DNA of 64,000 nt. It comes from Miscanthus floridulus. Its lineage: Eukaryota; Streptophyta; Magnoliopsida; Poales; Poaceae. Where the stretch lies: assembly GCF_019320115.1 (NCBI RefSeq), contig NC_089586.1:1647388-1711387 (forward strand), written 5' to 3'. The notes below the pieces were generated by a model that saw nothing but the letters and a program-made list of their open reading frames with translations, made no database searches and had not been told where the DNA came from. A program made the translations under genes and the position numbers. This document shows positions 33,656 to 44,782 of this stretch, one piece after another. Numbering within the stretch: the stretch's first letter is position 1; each line of letters begins with the position of its first letter.

Positions 33656-35451
33656 TGAAAGCTCTAGTTTGGTTTTGGTGAATTGATGAAACCCTAAGCG
33701 CTAACCTAGTTATCAAGTGATCATGAGATAGGTAGCACACTCCAAGTTGTGAAGCAAATGAAGATCATAACATGATGATGTATGCCATGATGATGATCAA
33801 GTGCTTGGACTTGGAAAGAAGAAAGAGAAAAACAAAAAGCTCAAGGCAAAGGTATAAACATAGGAGCTATTTTGTTTTGGTGATCAAGACACTTAGAGAG
33901 TGTGATCACATTTAGGTCTGATAGCCATACTATTAAGAGGGGTGAAACTCGTATCAGAATACGGTTATCAAGTGCCACTAGATGCTCTAACTCATTGCAT
34001 GTGCATTTAGGATCTAGTGGAGAACTAACACCCTTGAAAATATTTGTGAAAATATGCTAACACATGTGCACAAGTTGATACACTTGGTGGTTGGCACATT
34101 TAAGCAAGGGTGAAGAAGTTAGAGGTGAAATGGAGTTGGTCGCAATGATGCTGGCATCGGTCAAAGGACCGGACACTAGGTCGCTCAATGACTAGACGCT
34201 GAAAGGCTATGTCCGGTCGTGTTGTTTGGTCAGCATAGTGATTAGGGTTAAGCACCGGACACTGGGGTGTGTCTGGTCAAGCATGACCGGACGTGTCTGG
34301 TCAGCAAAACTCATTTTAGACCCTTACTGTAAACAACCGGACCTGTAGGGTTTAGCGTTCCGGTCAACTCTGTTAGAGCATCCGATCAACATGTCGACCA
34401 TTGAGATCAAACGTTCCCTGTTGAACGCAAGAGACACGTGGCCGACCATCGGCGGGCGAACCGGCACGCTGAGGAGCACATTCTTCACCCCGATCATGGC
34501 CCTATGAAGGGGTACAATGGCTCTATTTCATGGGGGCTTCTATTTAAGCCCCATGGCCGGTTCAAGCTCACTCTCTTGGCCATTTGCATTGACATAGCAC
34601 CTTGTGAGCTTAGCCAAAGCCCTCCCACTCATCTCCATCATTGATTCATCATCATAGTGAGATTGGGGGTGATCAGTGCATTGCTTGAGTGATTGCATCT
34701 AGAGGCACTTGGTGTTCGTGGTTTCACTATGGATTTCACTTGTTACTCTTGGTGGTTGCCGCCACCAAGACGGCTTGGAGCAGACGAGGAGCATTGAGCG
34801 AAGGGTGGTGATTGTCTCTGGCTCCGATCATGGTGATTGTGAGGGGTTTCTTAACCTTTCCCCGGTAGAGGATCTAAAAGGTACTCTAGTGAATTGCTTG
34901 TGGCTTGTGTGATCCTCATCTTGGTGTTGGTTGTGTGGCACCCTATTGAGGGGTTTGGTGTGTGAAGCCAATTAGCACGTGAACCTCCAAGTGAGTGAAT
35001 CACCACAACGAGGACTAGCTTGCCGGCACGCAAGTGAACCTTGGTAAAAATCATTGTGTTCATCATTGATTCCGAGGTGATTGGTCTTCATTGTTATTCA
35101 TCATTGTGATTGATTGGTTCTTTCATCTACATGGTGGTATAACCCTCTTGATCACTCTCTTTACTTTACCGCAAACTAGTTGACAAGCTCTTTAGTATAG
35201 CTAGTTGTGAGAGCTTGCTTGCTTGGTTGGTGTGGCTCTTTAGTTAGCCTTTGAGAGCACACTACATAGTGTAGTGTCATAGCTCTTGTGTGAATCAACA
35301 CTATCTAAACTAGGAATTATGTAGGTGGCTTGCATTTTGAGTAGGCTAGTGCAACACTTGCTTCGCCTCATAATTGTCTAACCTTTTGTTAAGTGTTGTT
35401 GTAGAAATTTTTATTAGGCTATTCGCCCCCTCTAGCCATTAGGACCTTTCA
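33656..35451 (+). repeat. 3' LTR of Copia-1
   Basis: Complete 1796-bp LTR bounded by TGAAAG and CTTTCA. It is colinear with the partial 5' LTR at 1-1138, with scattered substitutions and small indels. Its U3-side part (about 34170-34390) holds many CCGGAC/GTCCGG motifs. The following bases CTGGC (35452-35456) would be the target duplication, but the left copy is outside the window. Confidence 0.88.
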
Positions 35452-35452
35452 C

Positions 35453-37690
35453 TGGCACTCAAGCTCGGCCATCCAGGCATGTTCCGCCGAAGGAAGTGAG
35501 ACTTGCGGGATGACACCTTCCTTATCTCATGTAAAAAATAGGCGTTATAAAAACTACCGATGAAAGATTCAAAGGGCAAGGAGAAGTACCACAAACTCAC
35601 CTCCATGGCAAGCTACAGGTCGACCTCAACCAGCTGCCGGGCAAACTAAGCCTACTTCCGGGCGCTCTCCAGCTTCACGGACAGCTCGGTAAGCTCGAAC
35701 ACCATGGCATGCCCTTGTCCGCCAAAAAATTTCCCAGAGCTAGCGCTCCTAGGAATCCCAGAGGACGAACCTCACCTTCGATGGGTCCTCAGGGAAGGGC
35801 CACTCTAGGTCACCCTCTGATGAACCACCGAAGGGCCCAGCCTCTGACTGGGCACCTACCGACTGGAGGACGACAACGGTAATGTTCTCAACAACACTTG
35901 GAACATTAAACAACTACGTCGTTTTCCCCTTAGAATCGGTCTAAACACCTTCAGTTAAAGCACATGCTCCCGTAAGAGCGCCCCTGCCCGAACACTTTCA
36001 ATCCGGGTCACTCGGGAGCTCCACAAATATACAAATATTGAGTACTACCTCTCTGTTTTGTTTACTGTTGTATGGAGAAATTCCTTCCTACCCTAACAAA
36101 GGGGTAGTTCATTCCTTTAAATTTACCTTACATAGCTTTGCTTTAAAAATTCTGACTGATTGCACCCCGCCTTTTCCTACGGCTACAACCGGCCGAGCCT
36201 CATGGGCCATGCCCCAAGCTCGCAAAGTTGCGACCTACGGAACAAACGGGTAGGTATGAAATAGAAAGAAATTTAAAACAAAATTATGCTAAGGAGAAAC
36301 TAAGGAACGAAAGGGAACAAGCTTCCTTGAACGGAATAACTCCATCACAGAAAACAAAATACCATTATAACTGTTAAGCACACGAACGTTTTATACGGGG
36401 GCTTCCCCCACAAATTTAAAACTATCTGCTTCCACTAAACTACTATTATTTTTACATGCTACTGGGGCGGCCTGGCGACATCCGATGATGATGCAACCGA
36501 TGAAGGCTCAAGCTGCTCACTTCTTGACGACGCGGCATCCGGCTCGGCCAAGACCGGGGTGACATTCACCTCCAATCCGACATCACACTCTGGGTTTGCA
36601 AAAGGATCCGTAAGTCCTCCCTCTCGCTCACTCTTCCTCTCACTTAGGAACCGCCGCAGCATACAGGCACTCTTGGTGAGAAAGAAGAAGGAAGGAAGAG
36701 TGAGGAATCTTCGCTAGAAGAGACCACCAGACCTCCTTGAGTCGATCGAGTCACCTAGGATAGATCAACCAGCCTCCTGAGTCGATCGATTCACTCAGGA
36801 TAAGCACCTGAGATACAAGTAGGAAGCGAAGGGGCGCCCCATGTGGGCCATGCCAACTCTGTCTTGAATGACGAGCATGGGTCTCGGTCTGACTTTTTTT
36901 ACTGAAGCTCTCCGAACCCCGTCTCTCATGTCATCAAGGTAAGCATGTGTTCATTAAATACAAAACTGTTCACACAAGAGCTAACCCACGATTGACAAGC
37001 ACAGGTCTCAGACGGGCATTTCCAACTGGAGCTCTTTGAACCCCATCGCTCCAATCTTCAAGGTAAAACACCATGAAAGCCCCTCTATTTCATTACAAAT
37101 CATTCATACATCCATATGCGCATTCATCTCATACGCCTGAACCCCCCGGACAGTTAGAGCATGAACCACTTGGGGGCTTGGGAACTAAGCATCGCACGTG
37201 CAGCGAAATGCACCAAAACGCTCCATGTTGCGCCATGAAGCGGTGGCTTGCCTCATTCGACATGAGCAACCAAACAGGGCCAGGGAGAAAACCGTAGATG
37301 AGCACCGTGCGGCCTTTGCCCGGTCTAGCAAACCGGGTCATCTCAACCTTCTCGTTCGATCCTAAACCTCTCGCCAAGCCCACAGAATCTCCATTGAGGG
37401 GAGGCCGTCAGGCCACCCAGGTCGGTCTATGGAACGACCTAGGCATCTATCGAGCTACAGGTAAAGGAGTAGTGTGGAATGCCACAAGAGGGCTATGCCG
37501 ACCCCATCATGAACGATGGACCCAAATTCCACTCGATCACACCCGTTAGCGAGCTCACCAAGCTAGTCTTCGCCCGAGCGATCAAGACAGGCAACAAAAC
37601 TCAGCCCCTTTGGTTGTGAGGAACCGGATGGGGTAGCGCAAAAATGACTCACAGCCCCCATGAAGGCCCAACAAGGCTCGGGGGTTTAAA
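35453..37690. other. Tat-B internal sequence with antisense-gene remnant
   Basis: Includes coiled-coil codons on the minus strand near 35580-35760 and scattered short frames. Intact genes are not visible. The region 36000-37690 is noncoding as far as I can tell. Confidence 0.5.
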
Positions 37691-37696
37691 CGCCAT

Positions 37697-37890
37697 GGGA
37701 CCGTGACTCCAAACTTGCGTCAACGGGATAGGCGACATCCAGCTACGGCTTGGGACCGCGACTCCTTAATTTGCGTCGATGGGATAGGCGACATCTGCCT
37801 ATGGCTTGGGACCACGACTCCTTAATTCACGTCGACGGGATAGGCGACATCCGGCTATGGCTTGGGACCATGACTCCTTAACTCATGTAA
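37697..37890. repeat. Tat-B 56-bp tandem repeat
   Basis: Units starting GGGACC(G/A)(T/C)GACTCC at 37697, 37752, 37808 and 37864, spaced 55-56 bp, each with GGGATAGGCGACATC. A looser repeat with GCGCACCGACGCC follows at about 37920-38125. Confidence 0.85.
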
Positions 37891-38374
37891 CGGCTTCACT
37901 AACTAAAACTAACTCTTTCGATCCATGGCAAGCACCGACACCTTGGTCTACTCGTGACTCCACCTTACCCGATCCCACGGCGCGCACCGACGCCAAAGAT
38001 TGAACTCTGTTGCATCCAAAACTAAGTTAATTCCATTCATGGCGCGCACCAACGCCAGGGCTTATTTCAAAAACTAAAAACTTCCTCGTCCGATCCCCGG
38101 TGCGCACCGACACCGGGATCATTAAGTTCTGTCTCAGTCTAATCCCCGCGTTTAAAAACACCTCGGCTACACAACGACGCCATGGTTAAACAAAATTCCA
38201 TCTCAAACTAAAAAACATGGATACACACCTGCTGAGACAACACCCCCAACCGGTTCGGCCCAAACCGCCTGGGGCTCGGGGGCTACACCCGCAGGTGCGC
38301 TCGTGTGCACCCACCGGCAAGACAAAAATCCCCCGGACGATTCTGCCCGAATCGCCCGAGGGCTCGGGGGCGCC

Positions 38375-39566
38375 TGTCGGGTTCATAAACCCGGGGTCCC
38401 TCGGGGACTAGCTTCCACGCCAGGGCTCAGCCCAGGAAAACGGCCTTTTTCTTCTAGACCGGCCCGAAAGTCTAAAACCAATAGACCAGAGCACTCGCTT
38501 CAGGCCTAGGCCGCCTTTGGCCCATCTCTTCGACCGGAGCACTAGCTCAGGCTCAGGTCAGCTCTGAACGGCCTCTCCGATCAGAGCGCTAGCGTCAGGC
38601 CCCAGCTGCCTCCGCACGGCCTCCACTCGGAAAGCCTGACCCAAGGACCGCCTCTGACTCCGACCCTATGTCTCCAACCGGGATTCATAGAAAAACACCG
38701 CCATCACTATTCTCCGACTGGCGCGCTAGAACCGACTGGGGACCATCTGACCAGGGATGCCCACTCGGAAAGAACCAGAAGGCGTGCGAAGAAAGGCAAG
38801 GCATGGCTCACAAGTCAACACCACTATACCAGGGACCATACCCTGCACAAAGCAGTGCTCTGCAGCCACCCTGACACAAAGTATTGTAGGGGCCGCTAGA
38901 AACTCCCATATGGTAAGCCCCCTCCGCATGTCTCTAGACACCGATTGCGGTATGGGCTCTAGGATTTGCCATACCAGGTGAACATAGCATAGCTTCTCAC
39001 ATGCCACTAGGCATCTATAAGTATTCTGTAGGTACCGGCATCATCCTTCCTGAAGAAGATAGCTCGACCTTCCGTACACATCTAACATCCTACAGCGACA
39101 TCAACAGTATTGGGGGGCTTCAACCATTATCCAGTTTTCATCACCGTAGGCAGCAAGACTTAGAAATATCTGTACTCTCCCCCTCTTACCTGTAAAGTCA
39201 TCCCCTTTATCTATAAAAGGGGTTGTGCTCCCTCCCCCGAAGGGGAGATCGACTTCTTCAAGTTCAGACTCACTAGATCGACACCAACCCCTTACAACCG
39301 CAGTAACCGAGTTCCAACCGCAACCCTTCCAGTCAGAGCCTTCCAAACCTCTTGTATACCCCTCCTTTCTCCTTCTCGTTTGTAACCCCACTACAGACTT
39401 CGAGCACCTGGGCTCAGGAATAAAGTCGCCGACCGACCCCAACTGGACGTAGGGCATGTTGCCTGAACCAATATAAATCCTGTGTCATTGAGTGCTAGGC
39501 CACCTCCGATCACAACGTACAGCAAAACTACAAATATTTACTAGTTGGTCACTTTCTGCACCGACA
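38375..39566 (+). repeat. 3' LTR of Tat-B
   Basis: 1192 bp from TGTCGGGTTCATAA to CTGCACCGACA. The polypurine tract GGGCTCGGGGGCGCC lies immediately upstream (about 38360-38374). A TATA box, TATAAAAG, occurs at 39212-39219, so the LTR carries a plausible promoter. Short frames inside it are not genes. Confidence 0.85.
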
Positions 39567-42288
39567 ATATGAGTTGATTGAATTGGATAAATATGCAATG
39601 TTGCTTGCTATGAGATGATTGAATGGATAATAGCTTAGTAATCAAGTTTGGATTGATTTGTGTTGGATAAATTCATAAGATGACTTTTAGTAAGTGGATT
39701 GAATGGATTTATGTCTTGTGGAAGTGTTCAAACAAGTTAGTTTCAAGTTTGATTCATATTTGATGAAGTATAGCTCAAGTGATTGAAATCTGTCCTATAT
39801 TGAAAATTTGAGCTAGCTGTGATCTTTGCCATGTTTGAGTGATCAAAACCTTTTGGATTGGCATAAAAATTGGTGTACATTCTCTAGACTTATGGTATAA
39901 GATGTTGTACAAATTTCATGAGAATTGGAAAAGAGATGCTTCGGTTTTGGAGTAGATCTTGTCAGCTATAGTGCAGCAGTTTTCAGCATGTAGCAGTGGT
40001 GGAAGAATTGAAATCTGATAGCAATCTAAAAGTCAAATAAATCTCAATTTTTTACATATGCTGGATAACTTAGTGAATCACGTATCCACCAAATTTCGTG
40101 ATATTTGGATTTGTATTTTGAGAGATATGCTTATTTCTTTGAAGGGTACAGAATATGCCAGAAAAGTGACAAATGTTGGATTGATCTAGAGTCACTTTGA
40201 TTGAAAGGTCCTCAAGTTGGAAACATGTTTACAAGTGTTTGAGGTACCTAAGTTTGGTTTGAGATGATCTAGAAGCATGACAAGCAAAGAGTATAAGGTC
40301 ATTTAATTATGGAGTGTACTTTGCACATATTTGGTACTCAAATGAAGATCAAGACCAAGCTCAAGATGAAGATGAAGTTTGAGTTCTAGTGACTATTGGA
40401 AATTATTTGGTGAAAAGAAATGGACTTAAACAAGTAGAAAGAAAAGGACTTTAAAGAAGAAATCAAGGTTACTTATCAAAGTTAAGTCCATAACTTGGAT
40501 CAATCAAACAAGTTATTTCAAGTGAGTGTCAAGAATGGTTCTTATAGAGAGGTCACTTCTTCCTAGTGCAGGGGATTGCCACCTATGGATAGGTAAACCA
40601 AGTGTGGTACTTGGATGGCTAACATGGAAGTGGTGATTCAAGGGACATTGAGATGCTTAGTTGAAGCAATCAAAAGGATTGATCAATAAAAGCAGCAACA
40701 CCCAAAAAGAGAGCTAATCATGATATTTCAAGTGGTACTCTCACATTGATGCTCTCATGCAAGCATTGATCAAAAGATGAAGCAAGCCAACCACAACAAA
40801 AAGTGCACTTGATCATAAGTGATATTCATTTCATATGGGTGAAGAATGGAATTCCAAATGGTATTTATTGGTCTTCACCAAGCTTATAATTGGACTTCAC
40901 ATTGCTATTAGAGTAATGAATTAGAATCTATGTGACTATCCTCTACTCCAACATAACATAGGTATCATTGTAATGTGCATGATCATTTCATCTCTTACTA
41001 GTATGCGGTTAGTGCATATAGTTCATACTTCATAGGATCATGCATAACAAATGAAATGTTTAAATTCATAACCTACCACTATTGCTTGAATGATTAGTTG
41101 ATCTAGTGGTTAGTATATGAATTTGTTCATGAGCTAGTGAACCCAAGTATTTGATTTAATTTGGATTGCTAACAAGTGACAAGTACAACATTGGCAAGAT
41201 AACCCTTGTAAGAGGTGTGAAGAAGCTTGTTATTGGTTCAAACCGGACTTGGAAGCTTAGGCAAATCAATTTAGTTCAAGTCAACTTAGATGCTCATGAT
41301 CAATAACAAGAGTACAAGCACAAGACAACAATGCAAATGGATATCTAGTTTGTTTGTTTCAAGTGGTATCTAGACTCAAGTATTTCATCAAGAATCTACA
41401 AGTGATGTCTAGATCAACTTACAAGTAATATCCTATAAGTGGTACTCATGAAGATAGCAAATGTTCAAGAAATAGTTTTTATTGATAAATCCAACAAGTG
41501 GTTCCATACTAGAAGATTCTTTCAAGTGCTATCACATCTACACATGGTATCAATCATGTAAGACGATGGTTCCACAAGCGATCCTCAACTTTAAGTGATC
41601 ATCAAATGAAGAATGCATCCCTCACCTACAAGAACTTAAGTGCATCAAATGGATGGCCCATGCTATCACATAGGGGGAGGTGTCCCACAAATTGATATCA
41701 AGATCAAAGATTCTATGTGTGGTATCTCAAGAAGCCTTACACTAGATACAAGTGGTACAAGTTACAAGTGATGTCTACAAGTGGTGTTATTCCAATAATC
41801 AAGTGATGTCTATAAAAAATGCAAAGATTCAAAGCCTCAATCATACCCCAAATGCATACCTTTGCATCATGAGAAGCACACCTTTTATGGAAATTGATGA
41901 CAAAGGGGGAGAGATTGTACAAAGATATGAAAGCTTTGAGATTGAGATTGTACAAGGAGAAGAGATAAGATATGAAAGCTTTAGGAAAGATTGAGACAAG
42001 AAGTAGAGGAACATGGACAAAGAGGGAGCAACATTGAAAAAAAGAGATGGATCAAAATTCTTGGACAAGAGAAGCACACAAGTAGGGGGAGCAAGCTCAT
42101 GAACTTTGATTGATTGCATTTGATATGTGCATATTCATGTGATTGATTGCATCGCATAAGTTCTTAAATTCAATATGCATGCTTGTGTGAGGTATGCTGT
42201 TGTAGAATTTGATTGATGAAATAAAAACTAGCATGCATAGGATGATAGCTAGACACTTGGTATGCTTTTCAAGTAATGCTAGTACCTG
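39567..42288 (+). mobile_element. Copia-like 3' noncoding fragment
   Basis: AT-rich sequence with repeated AGTGGTAT(C/T) and GGGGGAG motifs. The stretches GATGACAAAGGGGGAGA (about 41896) and GTAGGGGGAGCAAGCTCATGAAC (about 42082) closely match Copia-1 at 33006 and 33163. It is therefore the 3' noncoding region of a related SIRE-like element, cut by Tat-B on the left and by the Tat-C LTR on the right. No coding domain is seen. Confidence 0.7.
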
Positions 42289-43712
42289 GATTTGCTACAT
42301 GGTATTTTGTGAGCAGAGGTGGCATGTTTGAGCTCTGCAGCTTGTCACTGTGGCGGCATGGTCTGTGGAGCGGTTGTCCTCGGTGCACTGGAGCGACGCG
42401 CCAGTCACGCCCGATCCTGTGCGACGTGGGAGCTCCTATGATGGCTTGACGTAGGGCATGGCGCATACTATGGACAACGTGCCGGTCGCTGTATGTTGAC
42501 AACATAGAGAGCCGAGGCCAAGTTGGTGCAGAGGCTAAACTATTGTGGGGGGCTCGGTAGGTGCGAGTCCCGAGGCTATGGGGGCGTGGAAGCGGGTAGC
42601 TGAGGCTTGGAGGGAGTAGTTGGTTTTTGTACGCTGATTCTGAGGCTACAGGGACCTAGACTTGACTCTCCACGTCATGCTGTCCTTGGAGCAGGTGGGG
42701 TTAGGCAGCACAGTGTGGCTAGGTGTCAGTCGTGGCACAGTGCCGAGCATAGCGGCCGGTAACCCCTGCCTTGTCTAGTCTTGGGCGGCATGGCATCGAT
42801 GTGACTCCCATCTCATCAGCCACTCCGATGTATCAAGCCATCGTTCGGCTGATGTCGCGGGAGTGGTTGGACACATTGGATGGATGTGACGTCCTCGTCT
42901 AAGGCCTCGTGGCACAGGGCCTCGGGCGAGGTAGAGAATCAGTACCTCATCCAAGGCCTTACGGGCGGGGCCTCAGGTGAGTCAGAGAATCGATACCTCA
43001 TCCGAGGCCTCATGGGCGGGGCCTCAGGCGAGGCGGAGAATTGGTACCTCATCTGAGGCCTTGCACGGGGCCTCGGGCGAGTCGGAGAATCGGTACCTCG
43101 TTCAAGGCCTTGCGGTTCGGGACCTCGAGCGAGGTGGAGAATCGATTCCTCATCCGAGGCCTCATGGTTCGAGGCCTCGAGCGAGGCAGAGAATTAGTAC
43201 CTCATCCAAGGCCTCGTGGTTTGGGGCCTCGAGCGAGGCAGAGAATTGGTACCTCGTCTGAGGCCTTGCGCGAGGCCTCGGGCGAGTCAGAGAATCAGTA
43301 CCTCATCCGAGGCCTTGCGGTTTGGGGCCTCGAGCGAGGCGGAGAATCGGTTCCTCGTCCGAGGTCTCATGGTTTGGGGCCTCTAGTGAGGCAGAGAATC
43401 GGTACCTCATCTGAGGCCTTGCAGTTTGGGGCCTCGAGCGAGGCGGAGAATCGGTTCCTCGTCTGAGGCCTCATGGTTTGGGGCCTTAGGCGAGGCGGAG
43501 AATCGGTACCTCGTCCAAAGCCTCATGGTTTCGTTCTAGGCCGAGCCCGCTTCGGGTGAGCTCGGATATTGTTCGAGGTGGGCCGGGCAGTCCAGCCGAG
43601 CCTCGGATAAGGTGGGGGTTTGCCGGTGGTTGTCTCTTAGTTTTGATTTTTGCAAGGTCTAAGCGATTTTTTTAGCTCTTGCTTAGGGGACCCCTTTTTA
43701 TGGTACCCGACA
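42289..43712 (-). repeat. Partial 3' LTR of Tat-C with expanded minisatellite
   Basis: Aligns with 4066-5003 of Tat-A and ends GGTACCCGACA. Between about 42900 and 43530 it carries about 12 copies of a 48-53-bp unit centred on AGAATCGGTACCTCATCCGAGGCCT. The equivalent Tat-A LTR region has about three. Frames through it are repeat artefacts. Confidence 0.85.
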
Positions 43713-43938
43713 ATAGCCCCTGAGCCTCAGGGAGAGTGTGAGCGCTCTTCCTGAGGTTTTGACTAGACTTGGCTCGTGGTAGCTCCTGGCGGGATGGTAT
43801 TCCGTACTCGAGGCCTTGGTAGGTGCGTGCGAGCGCACTTGCCGGGTGTAGCCCCGAGGCCCTAGAGGAGTGGATTTATTCCTCTAGGGGCTTTTCTCAT
43901 GTTGAGCGAGGGGTTTTATCATGTTTGTCGAGCCCCTG

Positions 43939-44742
43939 TGATGAGTACAGGCCCGATCTTCCGAGAGGTAGCCGGTAAGTTCGATTTTGTGGAGATCTCG
44001 ACGTTGATGATCTGGCTTCAAATCAGATGCGATTCGAACCCTGCAACCGTTACACCACTGCTCCGTTGGTTATCAACCAAGCACAACTTGATTGACCTCA
44101 CCAAGAAGGCTTTTCCTGCAAGCGAATCAAAGAGCACAAGCAAGAAGGTAAAACACGCAATCTGAAATTGCAAATATGAATGACGCGAATATCAATAGAG
44201 GATTCAAGAACTCGGTTCCAAAGGACTAATCGACACAGTGGAGGAGATCAAGAATGGGGACCCTGGATCACTGTAAAAGGATTTGTCACCATAGTTACAA
44301 TGAACGATTCAGTTTCTTGATGGAAAACTAAACTCTAAACAAAACCCAATTGTGTAGCAGCGGTGGCGGCTATGTTTATAGTCTAAGACTCGACCTAGGG
44401 TTGGGGACGGCCAGGGGTTGGGCGCCCACAACTTGGGCTTAAGGCCCAACACGATACATGGCCAAGTTGGCCCAAATAGGTGACGCAGCACCTTGCTGTG
44501 GTCACATAGAATTATCCACGGACCTTCTGGAGCTGGGACCAGATCCAAAACGACGGCGTCGTCGTCCCCTTTCCAACGCATCCAAGAATGGCCCGTTTTG
44601 ATGTCGTATGAGAAAGTTATGACTGAAACAGTGACGATGTGTCTGCTGAATCCAAGGGTAACGTGGCAGCTGAGTTGGGAATGAATTGCAACTTGGGGAA
44701 GACCATGGCGTCGGTGTGTCCAGCGTGGCGATGTCCTCATCA
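43939..44742. mobile_element. Solo LTR, 804 bp, inserted in Tat-C
   Basis: Ends are a perfect 7-bp inverted repeat TGATGAG / CTCATCA with the canonical TG...CA. It is flanked by the 5-bp direct repeat CCCTG (43934-43938 and 44743-44747). Removing it restores the spacing seen in Tat-A. It contains no internal domains, so it is a recombination product of an LTR element of unidentified family. Confidence 0.87.
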
Positions 44743-44782
44743 CCCTGTGTGTGAGTTCGGGTCACTGGGTCTTAGCTTGGTT

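Larger units (their letters stand above)
1..35451 (+). mobile_element. Copia-1: SIRE/Maximus-like Ty1/copia element, split by a nested insertion
   Basis: A long Ty1/copia retrotransposon whose 5' LTR begins before the window. Order on the plus strand: partial 5' LTR (1-1138), initiator-Met-type primer-binding site, gag with a long coiled/acidic C-terminal half, protease, then after a 26-kb insertion integrase, reverse transcriptase, RNase H, a 1.1-kb noncoding tail, a polypurine tract and the 3' LTR (33656-35451). Protease before integrase before RT is the copia order. The two LTRs share their terminal sequence (TGAAAG...CTTTCA) and align over the visible part. The coding region carries a gag stop and several frameshifts, so this copy is defective. 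The SIRE/Maximus assignment is inferred from the very long gag and repetitive 3' noncoding region; no env-like ORF was seen. Confidence 0.88.
35452..39566 (+). mobile_element. Tat-B: 3' half of a Tat-type Ty3/gypsy element
   Basis: Plus-strand remnant made of internal noncoding sequence, a polypurine tract and a full 3' LTR. Its left side abuts the Copia-1 LTR, so Copia-1 appears to have inserted into it and its 5' half lies outside the window. Degenerate minus-strand codons at about 35580-35760 (ELTELSVKLESARK-like) resemble the coiled-coil antisense gene of Tat elements. LTR ends TGTCGGG...CCGACA and the GGCTCGGGGG tract match Tat-A in style, though the LTR sequence is a different family. 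Confidence 0.78.

Noticed and set aside
39567..40600. A possible host gene in the AT-rich stretch after Tat-B
   Set aside because: No frame or splice structure; phrases match copia-type noncoding sequence.
44030..44075. tRNA-like T-arm (minus strand GGTTCGAATC)
   Set aside because: No acceptor stem, D-arm or anticodon arm could be placed around it; it lies inside the solo LTR.
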